From Alnus glutinosa (lineage: Eukaryota > Streptophyta > Magnoliopsida > Fagales > Betulaceae): a DNA stretch of 64,000 nucleotides. The notes beneath the pieces are model-generated. The model was not told the DNA's origin, did not search any database, and saw nothing but the letters and a program-made list of their open reading frames with translations. Where the stretch lies: assembly GCF_958979055.1 (NCBI RefSeq), contig NC_084893.1, forward strand, positions 24,680,987-24,744,986. Direction: 5' to 3'. The position numbers and the translations under genes were made by a program. Below are positions 39,501-51,289 of this stretch, one piece after another (position 1 is the first letter of the stretch; each line of letters opens with the position of its first letter).

Positions 39501-42500
39501 TCTATGGTTCAACCTTCTTATCATTCACGTGCTTCCTTTTATTCAGGAGATGATTGGAATCTCTTGCACAAAGTTCTTTGATTTGACTTGTTCTGTATAC
39601 TTTTTTATATTTGGAGTGTGGGACTTTCTTACACCTTTTGGTGGATGTTTTGTTTTGAAAAAAATGAAAAAAAAGCTTCTGCTTGCATTCATATATACTC
39701 CTGCGATATAGTATGTTATTTTTATGATAGCTTCCAGAAATTTTCGGTCTCAGGTGCTCATGATGGATGCAGTTCTCATTTCTTTAGATTTGTTTCTTCT
39801 CACATGAAACCGGAGTATTTGCCCTTGTAGTTAGATCACTCACTCTTTGTTGTCTGGTGGATTGTGTAGAAGCCTTTAGGTCTACTATCGTTGTTGGATG
39901 AGGAATCAAATTTTCCCAAGGCCACTGATCTGACATTTGCCAGTAAGCTCAAGCAGCACTTACATTCTAATTCTTGCTTTAAAGGAGAAAGAGGCAGGGC
40001 TTTTGGTATACGTCACTATGCAGGAGAGGTTAGTTATAGCTCAGTTTGCAAGGAGCTTTCAATATTATGTTTTTATTTGATTTAAACTGGACTATTGAAA
40101 TTGTACAAGTGAAATTTGTGACTATCATTGACTCATCGGACTTTATGCTTATTGTACAATAGCAGAGATAAAAGTAGTGTCACAAAAAATAAAAATTGTC
40201 CCAAAAAAAAAGGGAGATGAAAGTACAAAGAAGTTAAATATCTTCTACTTAAGAGAACTTACATATGAGGGTGTTTGGAAGCCATAGAACTGTTTCTGGG
40301 TCTGAAACAATACAAAAAGTAAATACTAGCTCAACTTTGACCAGGCTTCAATTTATATTCAGTTTATTGGAACCACATGGTAATCATGTTTGGCTTTTTA
40401 TGGAAGTATGTTCCACTACTTTTAGTATTCATAAATACAGATTAAGTACCAATTTTATATTTTACAAAATTTACCAAATTTAACAAACTTAAAATTGATT
40501 ATTGGCTGAATCTGCCCAACCCAACTAAGAAGAACCGAACCTGACAGACACATCTTTTTCTTTTTAACTTTTCATGTCTGGCCGGGTTTTGTGGTTTGCC
40601 AAACACCCCCTATCATACTAACAAGAACAAGGACCATGATATTGTTAGAAAAATATGTTAGAGAAAATCTCCTTCCATTTCTTTCTTTTGTTGCTCTCTT
40701 CTGAGCAACATCTTGTAACCAAGTATCATTCAGATATTTGGACACAGTTACTCTGGCAGCATCCAATCTATAAACTAGCCGTAGTTTTAAGACTCATTTA
40801 AGAAGTCAGCATATTGATTTTGCTTTTTCTTTTTCTTTTTTTCTCCTGAGCAGTCAGCACACTGCTTTACTTTCACGATCTCTTATTATTATGATGGACC
40901 AATGTTTATCATATATGCTGAAACTTTTTTCAAAAGATTTCCTAGAATTTTCCATTCCACTTTGATCTTGACAATGAATATTAGGGTGTAAATTTGAATC
41001 TACAGTAGCAGTGCCTTTTCTAATCCAGATATAAATATTAGAGATACGTTACACATCATTCAGCTGTCCATCAATGGTCCATCCCTTTTGCAAATCAACC
41101 ATTGGACATGGTCCCACAAATCTAATGGTTGATTCGCAAAAGGACTGTATGGAGATGTACATCGGATGGACAGCAAAATGATTTGTAGCTTTATAAAATA
41201 GTCATGCAAGATTGTGAACCACTTTTTTTTTTTTTTTAATAAGTAAATGCAAGATAGCGAACCATGAAAGTCATTTTTCACAATATGTTTATGGTTTCAC
41301 TAACATCTGGATTTTTATTAGGTTCTATATGATACAAATGGTTTCCTGGAAAAGAACAGAGACCGACTGCACTCTGATTCCATCCAACTCCTCTCATCAT
41401 GCAGTTGCCAACCACTACAGTTGTTTGCCTCCAAAATGCTTGACCAATCGCGGATACCAGTAAACCCTATGTGCCAAATCGGTGCATTGGACCCTCCAAA
41501 GCAGAGTGTTGGTACAAAGTTTAAGGTAATATGCTTGTTGCCTTCTTTTCAATTGAATATATAAATAGATGTAGCTTAGTTAAAAGCAGAAGCTGAAATG
41601 ATGGAATTTACGACAGTGGCATGTTACCATATGAGATGATTATGGTGTTCCACTTTGTTGTGAAAATTGCAATATTTTTTTAAGTATGAAGGGTACAAGA
41701 TAATACGTGGAGATGTAACTGAAGTTTTGTTTTGCAAGATCTCAATAAATCCCTTGGATTCTTGTAGGGTCAACTATTCAAACTAATGCACCAGCTGGAG
41801 AACACCGCACCTCACTTCATTCGCTGCATAAAGCCAAATAGCAGGCAGCTTCCTGGCTTATATGAAGAGGACCTTGTCTTACAACAACTCAGGTGTTGTG
41901 GCGTGTTGGAGGTTGTTAGAATTTCGAGATCTGGATATCCTACTAGAATTGCTCATCAAGAGTTTGCAGGAAGGTAGAGGGTGTAACCCTCCATTAGTTC
42001 TTCTTTAATGGTTGTTTACTTCTTTTTTTTGGGAAAAAGTATACATACCCCACTTAAACTACCACTCAATTCTCAATGTGCCACCTAAACTACCAATTGT
42101 GTCAATGTCCTCTCCTAAATTACAAAAAAAAATGTTGTATTATATGTTTACTTATCAAAAAAATTACCAAAAAAATGTTAATATCTCCCTAAAGCCAACA
42201 AAAAGACAAAAATAATCCGAAAAAAGTTTCAGTAATACAAATATATCCTTATAAATTAAAAAAATAAAAAAAAAAATGATTTTTTTTTGAAAGATTGAAA
42301 AAAAAAAAAAATTAAATAAAAAAAAAATGAAAATCCAAGGGGGGTGGCCCGAACTGAACATTATAAAAAATAAAATCTAAAAAAAAATGTTCAAAAAAAT
42401 GAAAAACCTTGGTTTTTATTTTTTATTTATTTTTTCGTTTTTTTATTTTTTATTTTTTTAAAAACGATTTTTTGTTTTGTTTTTATATAATTTTAAGAAT

Positions 42501-44153
42501 TATAATAATTTTATGAAAGGTAATTTTAAGGGGGGTAATGTGTACTTTTCCCCTTTTTTTTTTTTGAAACAGGTGTTGAGTTAATTCTTCTCATGTGCCG
42601 TTATATATTCAGGTACGGTTTCCTACTTTCAGAGACCAATGTATCTCAGGATCCATTAAGTATATCAGTTGCAGTGCTAAAGCAATTCAATGTCCTCCCT
42701 GAGATGTACCAAGTTGGTTATACCAAACTGTTTCTCAGAACGGGGCAGGTAAGTTCCTATATATATGTGTGTGTGTGTATGTGTGTGTATATATATAAAT
42801 GTCTTTGTTCTGGACAATGCGAGACTCTAAATAGGTTGAACTTTATGGTTGTAATCTATTAAAGAATTAAAGATAGGTCTTCCTATCCCTTGTGAATGAG
42901 AATGATTAGATTAATTGGATTCATACTGGCATGAGCATAGTATTTCCCATGCTGTCTTTTCCAAAAGAAAGGAGAAAAAAAAAAAGGCTTGGAAGGCTTT
43001 CCAAAAAAATTGCAAGAGAAAGCTATCGTCACTCATTATTGCCGTAGTCCATAGGAGTGGTGATATATAGTACAATTTATGATTGATTTCACTAACCATG
43101 TCAGTCAGAATGATTCGCCATAGTTTTTCTAGACATTACCAAGAATCTTCTTCATCGTCCTATCAGTTAAAATCAAACACCTATAAAGATGTAAATCAAG
43201 CTCGAAAAAGGTTTTTCTTAATTTTTCATATAACTGCATTTGTTTTTAATTTTCTGTTTAGAAATTCATACCAAAACATGCGTAAACAGCACCCAGAAAT
43301 TCTTACTAACTAGAACAGTCCTCGATCAGAGCTGAAACAAAGAAATATTTTTCCTAAATGTTTTATATGGGTCTCTGAAAATAATTAAGCATTGTACTAC
43401 TGTGCTGATTCCTCCACTACTGAAATTTGACTTCTACATGCAGTACTTATGCTTGGAGTTGTACGGATGTTGCCCCAATATTCAGTTGACTTATGGGACC
43501 CTGAGTGTAAGGATGTCAATGAAAGGAAAATGAATCAGGAAAAAAGGTCAAATAGGAAAAGAAAAGAAGATAAAAACAAAAAAAGTATTGGAGGGGTCAT
43601 TGCTGAGTTGACCTGATACTTGACTATGGCATGAAAGCAATTTTAACATTCAACTGAGAGGGTGTTCTGTCAATTGAACTAAATCTTGATATTTTGGAAA
43701 AGTTTTGAACTAAACTGCGGAGTTCTGAAACCGTGATTGTTCTCTTTTTGATTGAAATGAGATTATTTTCTTTAATGATTTTTCTGATGCTGTTATTTCT
43801 TAATGTTTTATAGATTGGTGTGTTGGAGAACATGAGAAATCAAGTTCTGCATGGTATACTTGGTGTTCAGAAATGCTTCCGTGGTCACCAAGCTCACCGT
43901 TTCTTCCACGAGCTCAAGGAACGAGTGGCAATAATACAATCATGTAATGCATGCATATCCTTGCCTTTTAAATTGTTTCATTTAAAGCATTTCTTTGCTT
44001 GTTCTATAATCTTGTTCATATTAAATCTATTCTGAAGTTTTTCTGTTAAGAAATTTGGATATTGCTATAAAAGAAATGCTGCTTTCTATATTTTAGAGTC
44101 TCTTCAGGACTGTAGTTTTAGGCGGTCTGTTGATTCTTTTTTTGGATCTTATG

Positions 44154-44187
<34 letters not shown>

Positions 44188-45573
44188 AAGTTTTTAAAAA
44201 TGTTTGATTAAATTCATGGAACCAATGCAGTTATTCGTGGTGAAAATGCGAGAAGGGAGTATAATGTTAGGATAAAGGGGTGCACAACTAGTGCTTTTGA
44301 AACCCATAATGAAATGCAAGCGGCTGTGCATTTACAATCTGGTAAAATTTATTTTGTTCATTGCTTTTGTGGTGGTTCAATTACATACCGTTTTCTTATT
44401 GTCCATTTAAATATCTGTAGTAATCCGTGGATGGCTTGTTCGGAGGCATGTCAATGGCATGCATAATTTGAAAAGGTTTCATCCTGAGAATGCAAAATCC
44501 AAACGGAAGCCAAGCAGGATGATTTCAGAAATGAAGGTACTCTGTGTGACACTTATCTGCTTGCAAGAATCTTTACTCTGTTTTGGTCTATAGAAAATAT
44601 TCTTTAATGGAGTGGTGTTTTCCTTTGTATCAATTCCCTTAGTCCATGAAGTTTGCTGGAGTTTTTGAGCTATAAGATTCTCATGATGCAGAAATTTTAA
44701 AATATGCTTGATACCAAATTTAGAAATTAGATTTAGTTTTCACAATATTCAATAATTTCCCTAACAAGCTTGTTTATCTGAAACAATTATTTGACGAATC
44801 TTTATTTTTTCAACCCCAAAAAAACTGTAGAAACATAGTCAAAGAGTCAAAATACTTCCATAGCTTTATTAAGAATCAAAACATATCCTCAGCTGTTATC
44901 ATTGCCAACATTATGTTGCCTATTGACATTATTTATTTATTTATTTTAAATTGAGATTGTTTCAAGTGTCTATGATGTCTGTTCTAAATGTTACGAGTGT
45001 ATTTAAAGACCAGTAAGGTTTTTTCCCCCCCGAAATGTGGTGCGTGTTACTTCTTGAACCTTGATTTGCTTAAGAAATGCATACATTCACAGAATTGGCT
45101 ACCGAAATGCATCACATTCAATCCATTATAAATGGCATGTCAAACAAGTTCCTGCATGGCCTAGACTGCCACTGAGGCCTTTTGCCTCAGCTTGCATTGG
45201 CCACTGCCAAACTGTATTGTTGGCACATAGAAAATGCTGCACAATCTATAGTATGTCATGTATGGAGAATTGCACGAGACACTTCAGGTTCCTTCTTCAA
45301 GATTAAGATATTGGCAGCACTTATATGTTTATACTCACACACACTTATATTTAACAAAGAAGCAACCACAATAAATACTTTGCATTCCTTTCTGTCAATA
45401 TGCATTTTAAGATTCACCAATGAAAGACCAAAACCGCAGTGGGTGGCCTGTAGTAAGGATGTTGGGATGAGGCATAGACTGCACATCCTAGGTTCGAATC
45501 CCACTGATCTCAAATGTGGGGCTTATTTGATATGCGGGTCTTGCGGGTGGGTTCGTATATCCGGAGTTTACTT

Positions 45574-45609
<36 letters not shown>

Positions 45610-46621
45610 CTGAATTTTTTGTCAACCTGGATGACTAAACAGGTCACTTTCTTTGTATGCAGGATATACCACAAGAGCAGGTTCAGGTTCTGCCTCCAGT
45701 TTTGGCGCTTCAAATGCAGGTTCTTAAGGCACAAGCAACTCTGGAACAGAAGGAAGAGGAAAATACTGCACTGAGGGAGCAACTACAGCAGTTTGAGACA
45801 AGGTGGTCAGACTATGAGGCAAAGATGAAATCAATGGAGGAGATTTGGCAGAAGCAGATGGCATCTTTGCAAGTGAGTTTGCATGTTCATACATAAGTTC
45901 AATTACAAAAGATGTTAGATATATGCTATTGAAGTTAACAAAACAAAAAATGCGCCGGAAGACAATCAAAGAAAAAGAAAAAAAGAAAAAACACCAAGAA
46001 AAGTATGGTAACAAATCAAAAAAGCTATTGTGCTTCTATTTAAAATTTTGTTTTTTGATTTATTTATTTTTTCATGACATGAGAGTTGCACCCTTACTAA
46101 TTGAATTACTCAGATGCCTGAGGGTTTTAATGGTAATTGTGATGCAGATGAGTCTTGCTGCAGCCAGGAAGAGCCTAGTTGCTGACAATGCTGTAGGTCT
46201 ACCTGGAAAACTTGATGCTTCTTCAACGCCTCACTATTATGACTCAGAGGATAACACGTCCATGGGATCTCGAACTCCTGGTGGAAGCACACCAATAAAA
46301 TCCTCTGGTACCAATCACGATGTTGGAGCAGGGCGAGACACTAATGGTACTTTGGATGCAGTCAGCAATCTGGTAAAGGAATTTGAGCAGCGCAGACAGG
46401 CTTTTGACAATGGTGCCAAAGCTATTGTTGAGGTCAAAGCAGGGCAGTCAGCTTCTCTTGTAAATTCTGATGACGAACTTCGAAAACTTAAACTCGGTTT
46501 TGAGGTATGGAAAAGAGAATTCAAAATCAGGTTACGGGACACAAAGGCAAAGCTTCATAAACTTGGGCGTTCTGAAGGTCGTTATAAATGGTGGGGAAAG
46601 CTAAGCTCAAGAGCATCATAA
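31804..46621 (+). CDS. class VIII unconventional myosin heavy chain, ATM2-like (24 exons)
   Basis: Exons: 31804-32259, 33056-33157, 33260-33403, 33499-33649, 33769-33796, 33959-34127, 34287-34350, 34490-34503, 34585-34669, 35161-35264, 35365-35503, 37670-37788, 37879-38031, 38119-38208, 39418-39495, 39870-40028, 41322-41525, 41768-41973, 42613-42748, 43814-43943, 44231-44341, 44421-44536, 45663-45872, 46148-46621. All phases join; 1213 aa. Residues 1-152 are the class VIII N-terminal extension ([17 protein letters not shown]). The motor follows, with P-loop GESGAGKT (295-302), switch [14 protein letters not shown], switch II DIYGFE (568-573) and HFIRCIKPN (769-777). There are three IQ-type motifs (about 880-957), a coiled coil (about 987-1080) and a basic C-terminus. 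Class VIII myosins move on actin at the cortex, plasmodesmata and cell plate. The motor looks intact. Exon 8 is only 14 nt. Introns 11, 16, 18 and 22 carry insertions. Confidence 0.95.
35773..36143 (-). repeat. LTR, left copy (3' LTR of the element)
   Basis: Direct repeat of 36812-37181 with roughly 30 differences counted by eye, about 8 percent, so the insertion is not recent. Confidence 0.9.
36515..36548. repeat. (CT)n microsatellite inside the LTR element
   Basis: A run of about 16 CT units in the element interior. Open frames on both strands across it are artefacts. Confidence 0.9.
36812..37181 (-). repeat. LTR, right copy (5' LTR of the element)
   Basis: Read on either strand it runs TGATG to CATCA. 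It lies next to the primer-binding site. Confidence 0.9.
41050..41190. repeat. inverted repeat (MITE-like) in myosin intron 16
   Basis: The left part has ATCATTCAGCTGTCCATC and the right part the complement of ATCATTTTGCTGTCCATC; the inner arms AAATCAACCATT and AATGGTTGATT also pair. No target duplication was established. Confidence 0.6.
42031..42553. mobile_element. degenerate foldback element in myosin intron 18
   Basis: The left end GGGAAAAAGTATACATACCC pairs with the right end, whose complement is GGGGAAAAGTACACATTACC. Both flanks are T-rich 9-mers (8 of 9 match). The centre is mostly A/T with a short GGGGGGTGGCCCGAA stretch that recalls the cores at 18.7 and 25.3 kb. It looks like a decayed member of the same structural class. 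It lies between myosin exons 18 and 19 without breaking them. Confidence 0.65.
45430..45607 (+). mobile_element. tRNA-derived SINE candidate in myosin intron 22
   Basis: The sequence has a box A-like TGGCCTGTAGTAAGG (45444-45458) and a perfect box B GGTTCGAATCC (45491-45501), then a body of about 70 bp and a TA-repeat tail (45579-45607). Target duplications were not resolved. Confidence 0.6.
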
Positions 46622-47512
46622 TATTCGTGTTCTAGATCATCCTTGGTGAAGTGTGTACAGATGGAGATAACTCACAGAACGATGGAGAAAATGTTGTCAA
46701 AACACTGCCTCTTTGCTTTTGAAGGAGCTGTTTCATTGCCTATATCTAGGGCAGCATTTATTGGTGTTCTCCCATAGTGTGAGGCAGTGAAGAGAGAGAA
46801 ATTGTATATCTACCAATTTTTGTTACTTGGTAGAAGTGTTCATAAGCTTGTGCATAATAACCAAATAGGGATTTGTTGAGAGACCTTGGCCCCTTAGATT
46901 CTCCATTCAGTAATTAGTTATTTGTTTATAATCCGTTGTCAATGTTGTAAGTTGAGAATATTTAGAACTGAAGATATGTAAGGAAAGCGTTCGTATCGCC
47001 TATCCTTCTGCATGAAATGCTTGTGGTAAGGTAAACTATTTGGTCATGGAAGTATACATGTTACTTTTATTGTGCAGTCTTTCTTTCTTCAAGTAATTTT
47101 ACTTGCCTAAAAAATGGAGTTTTTTTGAGTAATGTTATTTAATAGATTGTTATACGACTGTTATACAACTGAGATGATGATCATGTGACAATAAAAATTT
47201 GCCATTTATTTATTATTGTTATTATTATTATTTTTTTTTAACAACTGCTAATCCAATGATCGATTTTTTTGCCATATCTTAAGTTGTATGATAGTTGTAT
47301 AATAGTATATTAAATAGTATTTTATTTATGCATAAATTGCCATTATTTTGTTTTACTAGAGAAGACCAGCACCACCTGAAAATCAATTAGCTACCGTTGG
47401 ATCACACCAATACAAACATGAAGTTTTTGAAGTCTAAAAATACAGTAACTACACATGGACTTTCCCTTCCATTCCATTGACATGAAACAAGATCAAAGGA
47501 CTGAAGCTCAGC
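46622..47512. other. convergent 3' regions of myosin and LHCB3, with a MITE
   Basis: Contains both 3' UTRs. An inverted repeat at about 47127-47323 (left GAGTAATGTTATTTAATAG, right complement degenerate) resembles the GAGTAATG-ended MITEs at 4158 and 48913. Confidence 0.55.
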
Positions 47513-48550
47513 TTAAGATCCGGGCACGAACTTGGTGGCATAGACCCATGCGTTATTGGCGACAGGGTTGTCAAGGTGGTCCAAGAGGTTCTCCAGGGGA
47601 CCCTTGCCAGTGATAATGGCTTGGACAAAGAAACCAAACATGGAGAACATGGCTAGCCGGCCGTTCTTTATCTCCTTCACCTTGAGCTCAGCAAAGGTGA
47701 CAGGGTCATCAGCAAGGCCAAGGGGGTCGAAGTATTGGCCGCCGGGGTAGAGGTCGTTACCCTCTCCGACTCCAGGAAGGCCATTGATGCGGAATCCCTC
47801 GACGAGGCCCATGAGTATGACTTGGAAGCCTAGCACTGCTAGGATGCTTTGGGCATGAACGAGGTTAGGATTCCCCAGGTAGTCAAGGCCACCTTCCGAG
47901 AAGATTTGAGCTCCAGCTTTGAACCATACCGGCTCTTTGAAGTCTACCTTAAGCCATTTCTCAAGGACTTCTGGAGTGATGCACCCCAGTGCTCCAAGCA
48001 TAGCCCATCGGCCGTGGATCACCTAATTTTCCACAACAATTTAGTACTATCATGAATACGATTGCTATACCCATTAGTATTAGGTCCGTTTAAGTCTGCG
48101 ATTTAAAAAACGAGCTATTTGAAAATGCATTCCAACATTAATTACCTCAAGAGCCCTGTTCTTTGCAAAGGCTTCAGGGTCAGCAGATAATCCAGCAGTG
48201 TCCCAGCCATAATCACCGGGAAATTCTCCGGTCAAGTATGATGGAGTCTGAGCTGAAAAGGGTCCCAAGTACTTCACTCTGTCTGGCCCATACCACAGTT
48301 CATTCCCCTGGTTCATATCACAAGCAAAGATGGAAAAACCCACCAATGTTAGGCTTAGGCTCCCAACAAACGCAAACAAAAAATTCAGAGAAATTAAAGA
48401 GGGAGAAAATACCATGGTGTATTTCCCAGCTCCCATAGGGACAACATCTCTAAGAGGGTTAGCGTTGGCTCCCCTGGTTTGGCCAAGAAACGGAGTTGGG
48501 CTGAGAACAGTGCTAGAGCTTGCAGTTGCTGCCATTAGCATTGCAGCCAT
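47513..48550 (-). CDS. LHCB3: light-harvesting chlorophyll a/b-binding protein LHCB3, photosystem II antenna (3 exons)
   Basis: Exons on the minus strand: 48550-48413, 48307-48146, 48022-47513. Phases join and give 269 aa. Residues 1 to about 40 form the Ser/Ala-rich chloroplast transit peptide. The mature part has WYGPDR (51-56), the trimerisation-type motif of LHCII, and helix [15 protein letters not shown], whose Glu and Arg bind chlorophyll and pair with helix [23 protein letters not shown]3 is the minor subunit of LHCII trimers in the thylakoid. The assignment to LHCB3 rather than LHCB1 or LHCB2 rests on the N-terminus ([20 protein letters not shown]) and on [11 protein letters not shown] at the end. 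The gene order also fits. Two introns are present. The gene looks intact. Confidence 0.95.
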
Positions 48551-48761
48551 AATCCCAAGCTTTTTGCAGTTATGTTACAGTTTTGAAAGTGGGGTTAGAA
48601 GGGAATTTGAGAATTGTTGACGGAAGTGTGTAGAAAGCCAGAAAGGGGAAGTGGGGATAATATTATGTGCAGGGGAATAGGACGATGGAAGAGATGGGTG
48701 GTGATGAATGCAAGATCGAGTGGGAAATTGTGGTTGGGGAATGTGTGGTTTGAACTTTGAA

Positions 48762-48881
48762 TCAACCAATAAGAAGCCTCTAAAAGATTTTTTAGTATCT
48801 CCAACTCATATCTTTCTATCCACATTTTATCTCGTCCACCACCGCAGGGAAATGTGGCGCACCATGTCTTCGCCACGTATC
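48762..48881 (-). promoter_or_regulatory. CAB-type light-responsive promoter elements of LHCB3
   Basis: On the minus strand, a TACGTGGC ACGT-box lies at about 48879-48872. Three GATA motifs follow at 48831-48828, 48820-48817 and 48812-48809. A CCAAT box (ATTGG on the minus strand) lies at about 48765-48770. GATA clusters and ACGT boxes are known hallmarks of CAB gene promoters. That they act here is inference. No perfect TATA box was found; ATAATATTAT at about 48657-48666 is a candidate. Confidence 0.5.
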
Positions 48882-48912
48882 AAAAATAACCCATTCATGA
48901 TTATTCAATCAA

Positions 48913-49085
48913 AGACTAATGCACATTTTTATTACAACATAATTATCCTACGATGCTCGCGTGATAATCTTAGTCTTTGATTTTTTTTTTTTTTTAAATA
49001 ATGATTTATCTAAAGGTTAATTGAGACTACCGCGTTAACATTGTATGATAGTTATAAAATAAAAATATAGTTTATAGCATTACTC
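48913..49085. mobile_element. MITE with 9-bp target duplication upstream of LHCB3
   Basis: 173 bp flanked by exact ATTCAATCA duplications (48904-48912 and 49086-49094). The right terminus is ATAGCATTACTC, the complement of the GAGTAATGCTA end seen at 4158; the left terminus is a diverged version. It ends about 30 bases upstream of the ACGT-box of the LHCB3 promoter. A further lone GAGTAATGTTA-type terminus lies at about 49263-49281. Confidence 0.8.
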
Positions 49086-49547
49086 ATTCAATCAACGTAT
49101 GGATGCGACTATATTCTAAACACATTTGGGGCGTGCACAGTTCGCTAGGCCCGGCGTTCATTAGCTCTTAGGAATTTTTTTTTTTTTTTTTAAATAAAAA
49201 CTGATCTAATAGTTGATGGACACTGATACATTAATCCAATGAAAAAAGGATGGGATGAATTTGTAATATATAACATTACTCTACATATAATATGTAACCA
49301 CATAATATTATATTATATAAGCACATTAAACCATTGATGAAAAGCAAAAGTCATGTCATCATGCACACGGTTAAATAAAATCAAATAAAATTTTAACCAT
49401 AAAATAAAAAAGATAAAGAAAGAGAGAGAGAAGAAGAAGATGGGGGGGGGTTAAAAGTTAGTAGTCTTTTTTGTTCCCCAGTCGAGAGAAAAGTGCTAGA
49501 ATTTGCATGAAACAGAGCCGTTTCAAAATATTGCGAAAATAAAAGAT

Positions 49548-49572
49548 TGCGGTGAGCGTGGATCGAACACGC

Positions 49573-49615
<43 letters not shown>

Positions 49616-49620
49616 CCCGC
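49548..49620 (-). tRNA. tRNA-Phe (GAA)
   Basis: The 73-nt sequence reads, on the minus strand, from GCGGGGATAGCTCAGTTGGG to the discriminator A. It has a 7-bp acceptor stem (GCGGGGA with TCACCGC minus mismatch), box A (TAGCTCAGTTGG), anticodon loop ACTGAAGAT with GAA, and box B GGTTCGATCC-like (TGTTCGATCC). There is no intron. A T-rich tract (CTTTTATTTT) just downstream can act as a Pol III terminator. The sequence is typical of plant nuclear tRNA-Phe. Confidence 0.97.
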
Positions 49621-50224
49621 GATGCTGAAAATTTCCATCAACCTTTTTGAAATCCAAGTAATATTAACCTCGGCTTTTACTCTTCAGTCTCTTCCCATGC
49701 CCGTCACGCTACCAGAGTCCAGAGTCCAGAGGGCTGCTTTTTCAGTTGTCTGGATGATTGTTTTCCCATCTTATACGATTTGACGTTAAAAATGGAAAAC
49801 AACGTACAAAATGAACAACACCCTGTAAAGGGCAAGACTGAAGAGCTAAGAGGCTTTAAGAAATTCTTCGGTTTTGATGGGAATTAGGTTTAGCAAGTTT
49901 GTCATCATTAACTTTTGGTCTCCGGCCAACTTAAACATTCATGGGCATTCTGTTCCTCTTGGCCTTATGGTTGTGGATATGAGAATATTAACGATTCACC
50001 TATCATATATATATATATATAGAGAGAGAGAGAGTTTGAGCATACAATGAGAAGTATATACATGGAATAGTATTCAATGTATATAATTAATTTATCCAAA
50101 ACTGATCATGGATTGAGGTGCCCTACAATTCTAGAGAATTGAAAGGGTTTATAATTTTAACAATTCCGGCCTTCATTCAAACGGTTTGGATTAAGCTACG
50201 TAAATATGAATAAAAAAAAGAAGT
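49621..50224. other. intergenic, no gene seen
   Basis: Upstream flank of the tRNA gene. It contains a short TA then GA repeat at about 50005-50034. Confidence 0.4.
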
Positions 50225-50470
50225 CAAGGGACGTTTCTGACACCCCCTTAAGGTTGTAAGCCACCCTTTTGAGGGAGTGGATGACAACCTCCTCACTCTG
50301 AGCAAGTGGTCAGCCCCCTTTCATCCACTTGAAGCTTGAAGCAGTTGTCGGCCACCTCAAGGGGGTGGTTGAGGTGGGTCGACCACCTTCAAGGGAGTGG
50401 CTAACAATCCTATAGGTCTTACATGATCGTGGCGTCTTGGGGTGGTTTGAGCACCCTCAAAAGGGTTGTA
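50225..50470. repeat. GC-rich GGTGG/CCACC repeat patch
   Basis: Degenerate repeats of the kind GGCCACCTCAAGGGGGTGGTTG occur in both orientations, reminiscent of the foldback-element cores at 18.7 and 25.3 kb. No flanking inverted repeats were found. Possibly the remains of such a core. Confidence 0.45.
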
Positions 50471-50483
50471 ATTGTAACACTTT

Positions 50484-50625
50484 ATGTAACGATCCACCCC
50501 CAATGACACAATATTGTCCGCTTTTGGCTCTCCAAATTAGACTTCTCAGGAGGTCACCCATCCTGAGAATGCTTTCACAGAAGCATGCTTAACTGCGGAG
50601 TTTTGTTCTGATCATGTTGAAATTA
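50484..50625 (-). repeat. 5S rRNA-derived sequence in an LTR-like repeat
   Basis: The plus-strand text TCAGGAGGTCACCCATCCTG, then AAGCATGCTTAACTGCGGAG and a GTTCTGATC-like end, is the antisense of plant 5S rRNA, diverged in the middle and lacking its ends. It begins shortly after TGTAACGATCC, an LTR-like start. 5S-derived stretches are known from Cassandra-type terminal-repeat retrotransposons. No second LTR was found, so this could be a solo LTR or a fragment. It is not a functional 5S gene. Confidence 0.65.
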
Positions 50626-50640
50626 ATCGTGGTTAGATCT

Positions 50641-51233
50641 AAAGGTGTCAAATCAATTAAGGTTTGGAACTTAGGCTCAAAAACTTAGAAAATTTTAGGA
50701 GTAACAGAACGTCTCGTTCTAAGAGTTGGTGATCTTGCTCGAAGGGAACATGATGTCACATGTCAAATAGTGGCAAGTGCGGAAGAATGGATGACCGAGA
50801 TCAAATTGGAGTTGATCGCGTTCGAACAAAAGAACATGTCGTTCAAAGGGAGCAGCATATCCACATGTTAGCTTGCGATCAAGTGGTAGGTGAAGATCAA
50901 CATCCACAATTTTGTCATGTGCTGAAACAAACGATGAGACGTGTTTTAATGGCAAGTGTCAAATTGCATTCGAAAGAAAGAACGTGCAATTTGAATGGAG
51001 AAACATCTCCATATGTCAAAAAGTGTGCAGTGAGATGTGGCGCTAATTCTATGTGTGTTTAATGAATCTAACTTAGCGCCATTCGAATGAAAGCATATCC
51101 CGTTCGAACGCCAATGTACAATGTAAATTTTTTACCTATTTAAGAAGCCAAGATTGATGGCAAAAGCACCATTTGCCTTCAATTCGCTCCATAGTCCAAG
51201 TAAGGAGAAGTTATGAGTGTTGTTTTAAGTATT

Positions 51234-51289
<56 letters not shown>

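Noticed and set aside
49393-49641. Minus-strand frame with GIAQLGERQTEDLKVAC
   Set aside because: This is the well-known spurious translation of a tRNA gene; the tRNA-Phe explains it.
50484-50625. A functional 5S rRNA gene
   Set aside because: The middle is diverged and the 5S ends are missing; it looks like a derived fragment in a repeat.
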